64,000 nt of DNA from Propionispora sp. 2/2-37 (GTDB lineage: Bacteria > Bacillota > Negativicutes > Propionisporales > Propionisporaceae): assembly GCF_001298735.1 (NCBI RefSeq), contig NZ_CYSP01000018.1, forward strand, positions 1 to 64,000, read 5' to 3'. The position numbers and the translations under genes are program-made. Below are positions 17,135 to 25,019 of this stretch, in pieces. Numbering within the stretch: position 1 is the stretch's first letter; each line of letters starts with the position of its first letter. The notes beneath the pieces are model-generated. The model worked only from the letters and a program-made list of their open reading frames with translations. It was not told where the DNA came from and did no database searches.

Positions 17135-17163
17135 ATTGTACATCTTTTGCAGACAAAGTACAA
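17135..17163 (-). promoter_or_regulatory. Probable arginase promoter
   Basis: Minus-strand TTGTAC (17158-17163) and TACAAT (17135-17140) with a 17-bp spacer. The two boxes are themselves an inverted repeat (ATTGTAC/GTACAAT). Confidence 0.55.
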
Positions 17164-17220
17164 TATCTGTTTTGATGTCGAGGACATTTTTTTTGATTTT
17201 TTCCTTCATCCGCCCATAGA

Positions 17221-17269
17221 AAAAAATAACCGCTGTTTCCCATAGTTTTCGCTTCGGAGAAACAGCGGT
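17221..17269 (-). terminator. Terminator of the FMN-binding protein gene
   Basis: ACCGCTGTTTC (17229-17239) pairs with GAAACAGCGGT (17259-17269), followed on the minus strand by TTATTTTTTT. Confidence 0.85.
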
Positions 17270-17340
17270 AAATAACACACCTGCATTCTGTTGTTTTGCT
17301 GTCCGGAACTGAAACAATTCCGCCTGACAAAGAGTCTCTT

Positions 17341-17736
17341 TTAAAAAGTAACCGTTCTGCTGCCCTTCATGTTGAAAAAACTAGCCTCGGCATTCTCAAT
17401 ATAAAACAGCTCAAAAACATTATCATCAACGCTGTACATATTTTTAAGAAACGGCGCTGCCTCCAAAGCAGCCTGCTTGGTCTGCGGATTTGTATCGAAG
17501 ACGGCCTTGCCGTTCAGCCGCAGCCATTCTCCGTTTTTATCCGATGTTGAAACCTCAAAGTAGGGATTTTCCTGAAGTTGACGATACACCTTTTTTTGGT
17601 TATTCGTGCAAAAATACAATCTTTCCTTGTATTTCATAACAAAGCCGAAAGGACGTACTCTGGGAAACTTCCCTTCAACCGTGGCCAAATAAAACGTTGA
17701 GTTATCCGTAAGAAACCGAAGTACTTCGTCCATCAT
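17341..17736 (-). CDS. Pyridoxamine 5'-phosphate oxidase-like FMN-binding protein
   Basis: A protein of about 131 residues of the split-barrel flavin-binding family. Family features are the N-terminal MDEVLRFLTDNSTFYLATVE followed by PRVRPFGFVMKYKERLYFCT, then NQKKVYRQLQENPYFEVSTS and the EWLRLNGKAVF strand. Members bind FMN or F420 and act as small oxidoreductases or flavin-dependent stress proteins; the substrate cannot be told. ATG at 17736 is preferred because AAGGAG lies six bases upstream; a GTG at 17751 overlaps this ribosome site. It is monocistronic with its own terminator. Confidence 0.85.
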   Translation of the reverse strand: MMDEVLRFLTDNSTFYLATVEGKFPRVRPFGFVMKYKERLYFCTNNQKKVYRQLQENPYFEVSTSDKNGEWLRLNGKAVFDTNPQTKQAALEAAPFLKNMYSVDDNVFELFYIENAEASFFNMKGSRTVTF

Positions 17737-17903
17737 ACCAATCTCCTTCACCTGTATTTTATATAGCTTACTTCTCTGCCAACCTGCCTATTCCTACTTT
17801 TATTAAAATAAAAATATCTAAGAATACATTACTGACTTTTCTAGGAGTAAAATACGCTCCGGCAGAATGTTTACTAAACCGTTATTTTCCTTAATCACCT
17901 CAA

Positions 17904-17931
17904 CAAAAAAACCGCTTCACGCGGAAGCGGT
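17904..17931 (-). terminator. Terminator of the hemerythrin gene
   Basis: ACCGCTTC (17911-17918) pairs with GAAGCGGT (17924-17931). On the minus strand a T7 run follows. Confidence 0.85.
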
Positions 17932-17946
17932 GGAGGGAAACAACAG

Positions 17947-18357
17947 CTATTTCCCCCTAAAAAATTTTGCATACTGCATGTCTTTTTCTCTTATATGATG
18001 AATAAGCCACTGATAGGCGAAAAAAAACACATTAAAAGATAAAGCCTCTTCACCGGCCGCATAGCTTTCCCGCAAGCGAACCAATTCCTGGACAAAACGG
18101 GTATGTTCCTCCTGATGCGGCAAAAGGTCGGGATACTTCTTTTGCGTCAGTATTTCCTCTTCTTCCACAAAATGCTGTCTGGCATAATCTTGAAGCTCTT
18201 TGAGGAGTTCACCGGTAAGAATGCGCTCCTCATGGATCGACTCACAGGACTGGACCTTTTCATACATATCACGAAGAACATTAATCAGATGCTGGTGCTG
18301 CTCATCCACTTCCGTAATACCGATAAGCAAATCATCATCCCATTCTAAAAAATCCAC
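17947..18357 (-). CDS. Bacteriohemerythrin
   Basis: A 136-residue four-helix protein with a non-heme di-iron site that binds oxygen or senses redox state in the cytoplasm. The ligand pattern is complete: EQHQHLIN (His 21/23), HFVEEEE (His 62, Glu 66), HQEEH (His 81, His 85) and HHIREKD (His 121, Asp 126). The opening MDFLEWDDDLLIGITEVDEQ is typical. The start is GTG at 18357 with GAGGTGATC upstream. In a strict anaerobe it is plausibly an oxygen scavenger or oxygen carrier. It is monocistronic. Confidence 0.94.
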   Translation of the reverse strand: MDFLEWDDDLLIGITEVDEQHQHLINVLRDMYEKVQSCESIHEERILTGELLKELQDYARQHFVEEEEILTQKKYPDLLPHQEEHTRFVQELVRLRESYAAGEEALSFNVFFFAYQWLIHHIREKDMQYAKFFRGK

Positions 18358-18594
18358 GATCCGATCACCTCAATATAGTTATGGGTTATATAACAGAGAC
18401 ACGCGGCTAATAATTGAATCAGAAAATGTAATGCCTGACAGGCAACAGGTATTTATTTAATCATGACTTAAGGCTCAGTGAGGTTTCAGGAAAAAAGCAA
18501 AATAGCTGTCACGCTGTTACTGCAAATACGCATTCAAATTATATGCAATTATATGCTATGGGTTAATTCGCTAGCGGAACGTAGAAATCCTCCA
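18358..18594. other. Short gene-free stretch between pta and hemerythrin genes
   Basis: No convincing gene, terminator or promoter is seen. The plus-strand open frame beginning here is the shadow of pta. Confidence 0.4.
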
Positions 18595-19590
18595 TTACAA
18601 ACTTGTTTGTGCCTGTACCGCTGTAATTGCAACCACCCCAACGATATCCTCCGCTTTACAACCCCTGGACAAGTCATTGATCGGTTTGGCCAAGCCCTGA
18701 GTAACCGGTCCGTACGCCTGCGCTTTGGCCAAACGTTCCGTAAGCTTATAACCGATATTCCCGGCATTCAGATCAGGAAATATCAGTACATTGGCAGCCC
18801 CGGCCACACTGCTTTGCGGAGCCTTCAGCCTGGCGACACGCTCAACCAGGGCGGCATCCACCTGCAGTTCTCCGTCAAGTCGCAAACCGGGTGCCTTTTG
18901 TTTAGCCAGCGACGTTGCCTGGACCACTTTTTCGGTAAGAGCGCTTCTGGCACTGCCAAAGGTAGAATAAGACAGCATAGCCACAACCGGTGTAATCCCC
19001 AGTAACTGCTGCATCGTCTGTGCGGAAGCAATAGCAATTTCGGAAAGCTGCTCCGCATCGGGATTCTCATTTAAAGCACAATCGGAAAATAATAAAATCC
19101 CGTCTTGCCCATATTCGCAGTCGGGAATAACCATAACAAAAAAAGTGGAGACCAGCTTAGATGCCGGAGCAGTTTTAATAATCTGAAGAGCCGGGCGCAG
19201 GGTATCTGCGGTAGAATGAATCGCCCCCGAAACCAACCCGTCGGCATCGTTTTGCTTCATCATCATCATGCCATAATAAACCGGATCTTTGATCAATTGC
19301 CGGGCTTTTTCCAATGTCATTCCCTTGGATTTCCGCAATTCATAAAAGGCCATGCTGTATTCTTCATGCTTTTCTGCCGTTTCACTATCAATGATCGTAA
19401 CTCCCGACAGATCAATATTGCCTGCTGCCCGCAGAATTTCAGACTTAGAGCCCACCAGAATCACATCGGCAATATCCTTTGCCGCCACTTCAGAGGCAGC
19501 TTTAAGTACACGCAGATCACCAGCCTCCGGTAAAACAATCTTCTGTTTATTCACTTTGGCCCTTTGCATCATCTGCTCCATGAAACTCAT
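18595..19590 (-). CDS. pta: Phosphate acetyltransferase
   Basis: The enzyme interconverts acetyl-CoA and acetyl phosphate; with acetate kinase it gives ATP and acetate in fermentation or acetogenesis. The 331 residues match the short Pta form without the regulatory N-terminal domain. Typical blocks are KQKIVLPEAGDLRVLKAA, the DADGLVSGAIHSTADTLRPA region, ALNENPDAEQLSEIA, MLSYSTFGSA and the closing VLIFPDLNAGNIGYKLTERL followed by GPVTQGLAKPINDLSRG. AAGGAG lies about ten bases before the ATG. The usual partner ackA is not next to it. No strong terminator is visible downstream. Confidence 0.96.
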   Translation of the reverse strand: MSFMEQMMQRAKVNKQKIVLPEAGDLRVLKAASEVAAKDIADVILVGSKSEILRAAGNIDLSGVTIIDSETAEKHEEYSMAFYELRKSKGMTLEKARQLIKDPVYYGMMMMKQNDADGLVSGAIHSTADTLRPALQIIKTAPASKLVSTFFVMVIPDCEYGQDGILLFSDCALNENPDAEQLSEIAIASAQTMQQLLGITPVVAMLSYSTFGSARSALTEKVVQATSLAKQKAPGLRLDGELQVDAALVERVARLKAPQSSVAGAANVLIFPDLNAGNIGYKLTERLAKAQAYGPVTQGLAKPINDLSRGCKAEDIVGVVAITAVQAQTSL

Positions 19591-19855
19591 AATCGAATCA
19601 CTCCTTTGCCTTCAAAATTGATAAGAAACAACACTTCTCATGCTTAAAGCAGTTCAAGTAAGTATATTTACCATAAAAATACAAAATCCTGCAGAAAATC
19701 TCTATTCTTTAATCCTCCACGAAAGCATCAATTCCGGGAATTAACTTGCTATTTTTATCCATAAGCCAACACCAGCAGTGTACTGACGCCAACCTGGGAA
19801 ATAATTAACGGATTTAAATGAAATGCAGTGGAAACCGCTATTCCCAGGAAAATAG

Positions 19856-20107
19856 CTATAACTCATAGTCGGATTTCACTAACCTTTCTTTTTGCCTGCG
19901 GCTCATTTTTTTAATGGCCGCTTCCCGTTTGCGGGCAGCATTCTGTTCAGGAAACTCCTCATAATATACCAGCTCTACCGGCAACCGGCAACGCGTATAA
20001 CGGGCCGCTTTTCCGGCGTTATGTGCGGCAAGCCGCATGTTTATATCCACTGTCCATCCGGTATAGAACGTGCCATCAGCACATCTGAGCATATAAGTAA
20101 ATGCCAT
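19856..20107 (-). CDS. GIY-YIG nuclease-superfamily protein (UPF0213-like)
   Basis: A small protein of 83 residues with the GIY-YIG-type core. The strands are AFTYMLRCADGTFYTGWTVD (the Y and YTG parts of the motif), the conserved Arg is in MRLAAHNAGKAARYTRCR, and the catalytic-type Glu region is YYEEFPEQNAARKREAAIKK. Proteins of this YhbQ/UPF0213 group are single-domain and their biological role is uncertain (DNA repair or nucleic-acid processing has been suggested). GGTGGAGG six bases before ATG at 20107 decides the start; the longer frame has no ribosome site. Confidence 0.85.
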   Translation of the reverse strand: MAFTYMLRCADGTFYTGWTVDINMRLAAHNAGKAARYTRCRLPVELVYYEEFPEQNAARKREAAIKKMSRRQKERLVKSDYEL

Positions 20108-20268
20108 AAAATTCCTCCACCTGAGTCGTAGTACCAACGTATCAAACATCCCCCTGTCTGTCAAGGATTCCCTGTTTTTCATCAAATAAAATGTTTTGTC
20201 ATTTAATTTAAGATAATTCAAATTTGTGGATTATCCTTATTTTTTAAATACTTATACCACTTTATCAT

Positions 20269-20313
20269 ACAATATATTGAGTTTTAATCGTTTGACAAGC
20301 ACAATATATGGTA
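20269..20313. promoter_or_regulatory. Pair of NrdR boxes
   Basis: ATACAATATATTGAGT (core C at 20270) and GCACAATATATGGTAA (core C at 20302) match the NrdR consensus core CwATATATwG, the second with one mismatch. They are 32 bp apart, the three-helical-turn spacing known for paired NrdR boxes. The downstream box lies between the -35 and -10 of the nrdD promoter. Confidence 0.75.
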
Positions 20314-20320
20314 ATATGAT
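20292..20320 (+). promoter_or_regulatory. Promoter of nrdD
   Basis: TTGACA (20292-20297), a 17-bp spacer, TATGAT (20315-20320). RNA would start near 20327. An NrdR box fills the spacer, so repression by steric block is expected. Confidence 0.8.
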
Positions 20321-20383
20321 AAATAAAGAATACAGACAAAGGAGGCAAAGGGCGAAACAGACCGATACCGCGCCCTGTTGATT

Positions 20384-22717
20384 ATGATCACAACAATAGT
20401 TAAAAGAGATGGACGGGAAGTCCCTTTCAATCTCGAAAAAATCAGCAATGCCATTAATAAATCGCTCTATGCGACAGGTACCAGGGACGAAAAACTGGCG
20501 CTGGATCTTGCCGCTAAAGTTGTAGCAGAAGTAGATCATGAAAACTTCGGTAAAAACGTGTCTCCCACGGTAGAAGAAATACAGGATATTGTTGAAAAGG
20601 TTTTAATTGATGCCGATCTTTCGAAAGCCGCCAAAGCATACATCCTCTATCGTGCCGAACGTACCAGGGCGCGTGAAATGAACACGCGGTTAATGAAAAC
20701 CTATGAAGAAATTACCCACAGGGACTCGAAAGAAAGCAATTTGAAGCGTGACAATGCCAATATTGACGGCGATACGGCGATGGGCGCCATGCTTAAGTAT
20801 GGCGCGGAAGGCGCAAAGATCTATAATGAAATGTATATCCTTAAAAGCGAACATGCCAAAGCTCATCGCGACGGTGATATACACATTCATGATTTTGACT
20901 TTTATACATTAACAACAACCTGCTGTCAGATTGATATCAAGAAATTATTTAAAAACGGATTTTCCACCGGCCACGGCTATCTGCGGGAGCCTAATGATAT
21001 TGTCAGTTACTCCGCTCTTGCCTGTATTGCCATACAGTCCAATCAGAATGACCAGCATGGCGGCCAAAGCATCCCGAATTTTGATTATGGCCTCGCCGAC
21101 GGGGTAAGAAAAACCTTTGCCCGGAAATACAGGGAAAACCTGATCCGCATCCTTGCCTTCTCCAGCAATAATTGGGACGAAGTTGCCGAAATAGTAAAAA
21201 GAACGGGCAAGGATATTGAAGAACGCCTGCACCTGACTCCAACGCTCGCCGACAGCAGTCCGTATCTTGCTGAAGAATGCCGGGTGTTATCCGACAGCTT
21301 TGCTGTGGATTTGGTAAAAAGGGCCCAAGCCTTTTCCCGTGAACAGGCACTGGAAGAAACCGACCGGGCAACGTATCAGGCCATGGAGGCATTAATCCAC
21401 AACTTAAATACTATGCACAGCCGGGCTGGCGCGCAGGTTCCGTTCAGTTCCATCAATTACGGCACCGATACCTCACCGGAGGGGCGTATGGTAATGAAAA
21501 ATATCATGCTCGCCACCGAAGCCGGCCTTGGTTACGGCGAAACGCCTATTTTTCCAATTCAAATTTTTAAAATTAAAGAAGGTATAAACTACAATCCCGG
21601 CGATCCTAACTACGATCTATTCAAGCTGGCCTGCCGGGTCAGTGCGAAACGTCTCTTCCCTAACTTTTCCTTTATCGACGCTCCTTTTAATTTGCAATAC
21701 TATAAAGAGGGACAACCTGAAACGGAAATCGCCTATATGGGCTGCCGTACACGTGTTATCGGCAATATCCACGATCCGGAACGCCAAATTGTCTACAGTC
21801 GAGGCAATCTCAGCTTCACCTCCATCAATCTGCCCCGGCTGGGAATCCTGAGCAATGACATACCTGAGTTTTACAACAGGCTTGATAGTATGATCGATCT
21901 TTGCATTGACCAATTGCTGGACCGTTTTGAAATCCAATGCCGCAAAAAAGTCCGTAATTTCCCGTTCCTGATGGGAGACGGCGTATGGCTGGATTCCGAA
22001 AAGCTGGGTCCGGATGATGAAATCCGCGAAGTATTAAAACACGGAACACTGACAGTCGGCTTTATCGGCCTGGCCGAATGTCTGAAAGCCCTGACCGGCA
22101 AACACCATGGCGAATCGGAGGAAATGCAAAAACTGGGCCTGGAAATCGTCCGTCATATGCGTCGGCGCATGGATGAGGCGGCCGCTAAATATAAACTGAA
22201 CTTTTCACTGCTCGCAACACCGGCGGAGGGTCTTTCCGGAAGATTCATTGAGATTGACCGCAAACGTTTTGGCAGCCTGACAGGTATAACAGACCGCGAA
22301 TATTATACGAATTCATTCCATATACCGGTTTACTACCCTATCAGCGCCTATGATAAAATCCGTCTGGAAGCGCCTTATCATAATCTTACCAACGGCGGGC
22401 ATATCACCTATATCGAACTCGACGGTGCCCCTACAGGAAATCTGGAAGCGTTTGAACGGGTCATACGCTGCATGAAGGAACAGGGAGTCGGCTATGGTTC
22501 CATCAATCATCCGGTTGACCGTGACCCGGTATGCGGCTATAACGGCATTATCGGCGATACGTGCCCGAAATGCGGCCGTAAAGAAACCGGTTCCGTCTCC
22601 TTTGAACGGATCCGCCGTATAACCGGCTACCTTGTCGGCACCCTCGACCGTTTCAACAACGCCAAACGGGCTGAAGTCCGTGACCGTTTTAAACATTTTA
22701 ATGTGAAGTCCAATTAA
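20384..22717 (+). CDS. nrdD: Anaerobic ribonucleoside-triphosphate reductase
   Basis: This class III reductase makes deoxyribonucleotides from ribonucleoside triphosphates under anoxia using a glycyl radical. The 778-residue protein begins with an ATP-cone (IVKRDGREVPFNLEKISNAI), which gives allosteric control by ATP/dATP. The catalytic barrel follows, with HIHDFDFYTLTTTCCQID, the GGQSIPNFDYGLADGV segment and MGCRTRVIGN. The C-terminus has the zinc-binding cysteines (VCGYNGIIGDTCPKCGRKE) and the radical loop RRITGYLVGT. The ATG at 20384 has no nearby ribosome site; AGGAGG lies at 20340-20345 and a hairpin occupies the gap. The activase gene nrdG is not downstream. NrdR boxes precede the gene. 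Confidence 0.95.
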   Translation: MITTIVKRDGREVPFNLEKISNAINKSLYATGTRDEKLALDLAAKVVAEVDHENFGKNVSPTVEEIQDIVEKVLIDADLSKAAKAYILYRAERTRAREMNTRLMKTYEEITHRDSKESNLKRDNANIDGDTAMGAMLKYGAEGAKIYNEMYILKSEHAKAHRDGDIHIHDFDFYTLTTTCCQIDIKKLFKNGFSTGHGYLREPNDIVSYSALACIAIQSNQNDQHGGQSIPNFDYGLADGVRKTFARKYRENLIRILAFSSNNWDEVAEIVKRTGKDIEERLHLTPTLADSSPYLAEECRVLSDSFAVDLVKRAQAFSREQALEETDRATYQAMEALIHNLNTMHSRAGAQVPFSSINYGTDTSPEGRMVMKNIMLATEAGLGYGETPIFPIQIFKIKEGINYNPGDPNYDLFKLACRVSAKRLFPNFSFIDAPFNLQYYKEGQPETEIAYMGCRTRVIGNIHDPERQIVYSRGNLSFTSINLPRLGILSNDIPEFYNRLDSMIDLCIDQLLDRFEIQCRKKVRNFPFLMGDGVWLDSEKLGPDDEIREVLKHGTLTVGFIGLAECLKALTGKHHGESEEMQKLGLEIVRHMRRRMDEAAAKYKLNFSLLATPAEGLSGRFIEIDRKRFGSLTGITDREYYTNSFHIPVYYPISAYDKIRLEAPYHNLTNGGHITYIELDGAPTGNLEAFERVIRCMKEQGVGYGSINHPVDRDPVCGYNGIIGDTCPKCGRKETGSVSFERIRRITGYLVGTLDRFNNAKRAEVRDRFKHFNVKSN

Positions 22718-22726
22718 CACTACTGT

Positions 22727-22770
22727 AAATAAATCCGCGCCGGCATAAGCCGGCGCGGATTTATTTATAA
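22727..22770. terminator. Terminator after nrdD
   Basis: An 18-bp perfect GC-rich stem (22727-22744 with 22749-22766) has a 4-nt loop, flanked by AAAT/ATTT so that it can work on both strands. Confidence 0.9.
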
Positions 22771-22794
22771 ACCCAAAACCGTTTTTTACAGCTG

Positions 22795-22936
22795 TTAAAC
22801 CCGAACCGCGGTATCACTATTCTCAGGCGTTGCCTTGCCAGGATCCGCTCCTTTACCGGCACAGCCGCTTAGCAAAAAAAGCAGGCTAATAACAAAAAAC
22901 AGGTCAACTATGACCCAAACGTTTCTTTTTCCGCAT
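22795..22936 (-). pseudogene. Small lipoprotein gene with a one-base frameshift
   Basis: An ATG at 22936 has an ideal ribosome site (GGGAGG, seven bases upstream) but its frame reads MRKKKRLGHS and stops. One base out of frame, from the same point, runs a perfect lipoprotein: a hydrophobic stretch VWVIVDLFFVISLLFL, the lipobox LLSGC, and a short Gly/Asp/Thr-rich tail ending at 22795. One base fewer in the A5 run (22926-22930) would join the two into a 46-residue lipoprotein starting MRKRNVW. So this is a broken gene, a slippage-controlled gene or a sequencing error. No function is recognised. Confidence 0.6.
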
Positions 22937-23125
22937 ACACTCTCCTCCCAACAGTTAAATATCTCTACATGGAATAGTATTTCCCGAATTATACACACAA
23001 AACATCGCTTTGAATATATCGCAAAATGATAAGTAATTACAATAAGCAACAAAAAAACCAATAAAAGGTTTTTTGATGATTTTTGTAGAATACTCGTTTC
23101 ATTAACGAACTTATCAGGAGATCTT

Positions 23126-24790
23126 ATGGACATTATTCAATTATCAGTTGTTGGCTCCTCCATTGGAACCATTTCTATTATTTTAATATATATGTATTTA
23201 TATGTGGTATATCACGAGCGTTACATGGGCATTTGGGCGGCAAGCTGGCTTATTCTCCTTTCACGATACCTTATTTTCGACACTGGTCTACTTCCCTGGA
23301 GACAATCAGATCTAGGCCTAGCCATCTATCAACTGATGATTTTTATCAGCGTTCTAATGTTTGTATGGGGTACTCATATATTTATTAACAAACCCTTCAG
23401 TAAATGGTGGATATATGGAACTATCGGCGTGATTGCTATAAGTACCGTATTAAATACATTTTTAATGTCTTTGACCTTTAAACTTTTGCTTCCAATTTAT
23501 ATATGCTGTTTTGTTGGTATATGGCTAGGCTTTATATTTTTACACCAAACTAACTTGCAGGGACTAGGAAGACATATTACCGGCTATTCATACATATCAT
23601 GGAGCCTTCTTAATCTGACCGCCCCTTTTACCATAGGTGGGTTCTCCTTTCTTCCCCTTGCCTATTCATTGGGCGGAATACTGCGCCTGACAATTGCTGT
23701 TGGTACTTTATTACTTTATTTTGAAAAAACAAGAATAGATTTACTTAACAAAGAGATGCAATATCGGTTATTAGCAGAAAATGCCATTGATATAATTTAC
23801 CACTATCAACTGCTCCCTAAACAACAATTGGAATATATAAGCCCTTCCGTATCATTAGTGACCGGATACACTCCAGAAGAATTCTACAGTAATAAATCAC
23901 TAATTTCTAGTATTATACATCCCGATGACCGATCTCTCACGGATAGTTTTACCGCTAAATTACCAGATTCTACTACTTTACCATTAACATTTCGCTTACT
24001 CTGTAAAGATAGTTCCGTTCTTTGGGTTGAACAAAAGTGTGTCCCTATTTATGATGCCAAAGGTAATTTTGTAGCTTTGGAGGGCATCGTTCGTGATATC
24101 ACCACACGCAAAAAACTGGAACAAATGTCTTCCTTGTTTGACCGGATGAATATGGTGGGCAGCATGGCAGCAGCCGTCGCCCATGAGATTAGAAACCCAT
24201 TAACCACCGTTCGCGGTTATTTACAGATCCTAGCAAGAAAAGAAAAATATCGACCTGAGAAAGAAAAATTTGATTTAATGACAGAGGAAATTGATCGGGC
24301 CAACTCTATAATCCGAGAATACTTGTCTTTGTCCCGTGAAAAAATAATTGATTTAAAAACCAGCTCGCTAAATCATATTATTAACGCATTATATCCTTTA
24401 ATCCAGGCTGATGCTACCTCCTTCAAAGTTAACGTTCTACTTGAACTAAATGAAATTCCCGACTTACTGCTGGATGAAAATGAAATTCGTCAGTTATTGC
24501 TGAATCTGGTTCGTAACGGAATCGAAGCCATGCCTTCCGGCGGCGACTTGGTACTTCGCACTTTTCGGGAGGACAACTACATTGTATTATCAATCAGAGA
24601 TCATGGATCGGGAATTCCTTCCCATGTGCTCGACAACCTGGGAACGCCTTTTCTCACAACCAAGGACACCGGGACAGGCTTAGGCCTCCCTATTTGTTAT
24701 CAAATAGCCCACAGACATCATGCTAGTATCCGAGTCTCTACCAATGACCAAGGAACAACTATGTCTGTATATTTTCCTTATACATTATAA
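23126..24790 (+). CDS. Membrane sensor histidine kinase with PAS domain (orphan)
   Basis: This 554-residue kinase has about seven transmembrane helices in the first 200 residues, forming an integral-membrane sensor. A PAS domain follows (about 213-328, ending GIVRDITTRKKLEQ). Then come the dimerisation and phosphoacceptor H-box (VAHEIRNPLTTVRGYLQIL, His 353) and an HATPase_c domain with N-box LLLNLVRNGIEAMPSGG, DHGSGIP and GTGLGLPICYQ. AGGAG is close to the ATG. No response regulator gene adjoins it. The architecture is that of sporulation kinases (KinB/KinD-like) feeding Spo0A, which would suit a spore former, but this is inference. The gene is visibly AT-richer than its neighbours. Confidence 0.9.
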   Translation: MDIIQLSVVGSSIGTISIILIYMYLYVVYHERYMGIWAASWLILLSRYLIFDTGLLPWRQSDLGLAIYQLMIFISVLMFVWGTHIFINKPFSKWWIYGTIGVIAISTVLNTFLMSLTFKLLLPIYICCFVGIWLGFIFLHQTNLQGLGRHITGYSYISWSLLNLTAPFTIGGFSFLPLAYSLGGILRLTIAVGTLLLYFEKTRIDLLNKEMQYRLLAENAIDIIYHYQLLPKQQLEYISPSVSLVTGYTPEEFYSNKSLISSIIHPDDRSLTDSFTAKLPDSTTLPLTFRLLCKDSSVLWVEQKCVPIYDAKGNFVALEGIVRDITTRKKLEQMSSLFDRMNMVGSMAAAVAHEIRNPLTTVRGYLQILARKEKYRPEKEKFDLMTEEIDRANSIIREYLSLSREKIIDLKTSSLNHIINALYPLIQADATSFKVNVLLELNEIPDLLLDENEIRQLLLNLVRNGIEAMPSGGDLVLRTFREDNYIVLSIRDHGSGIPSHVLDNLGTPFLTTKDTGTGLGLPICYQIAHRHHASIRVSTNDQGTTMSVYFPYTL

Positions 24791-24807
24791 AATTATAAAA
24801 AAACATT

Positions 24808-24855
24808 AAAACCCTTTTTCAAGGAAAACTCATTCCTTGAAAAAGGGTTTTTTAT
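24808..24855. terminator. Strong terminator after the sensor kinase
   Basis: An 18-bp stem (24808-24825 with 24834-24851) of the pattern AAACCCTTTTTCAAGGA, with an 8-nt loop and T-runs on the right. Confidence 0.9.
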
Positions 24856-24962
24856 GTTTTTATAAGCTTTTATCAAATCTACATTTCTTTTCATTTTTCT
24901 ACATTATTTTCGAGGATTTTCGTTATTCTCTCCGTATCCCCTAAAAAAAGGAGGTGCTAAAG

Positions 24963-24974
24963 ATGAATTTATAG
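24963..24974 (+). other. Three-codon mini-ORF with an ideal ribosome site
   Basis: AAAGGAGGTG is followed at normal spacing by ATG AAT TTA TAG (Met-Asn-Leu-stop). It lies 45 bases upstream of the real start of the acyltransferase gene, which has its own AAAGGAGAG. It may be a regulatory leader peptide, a ribosome standby site or a remnant. Confidence 0.45.
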
Positions 24975-25019
24975 TTTCAAATTCTTTATTGTAAAAAACT
25001 ACCTAAAGGAGAGACTATT

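Noticed and set aside
18478..19533. Long plus-strand frames opposite pta
   Set aside because: They are antisense shadows of a clear phosphate acetyltransferase gene and lack family features and ribosome sites.
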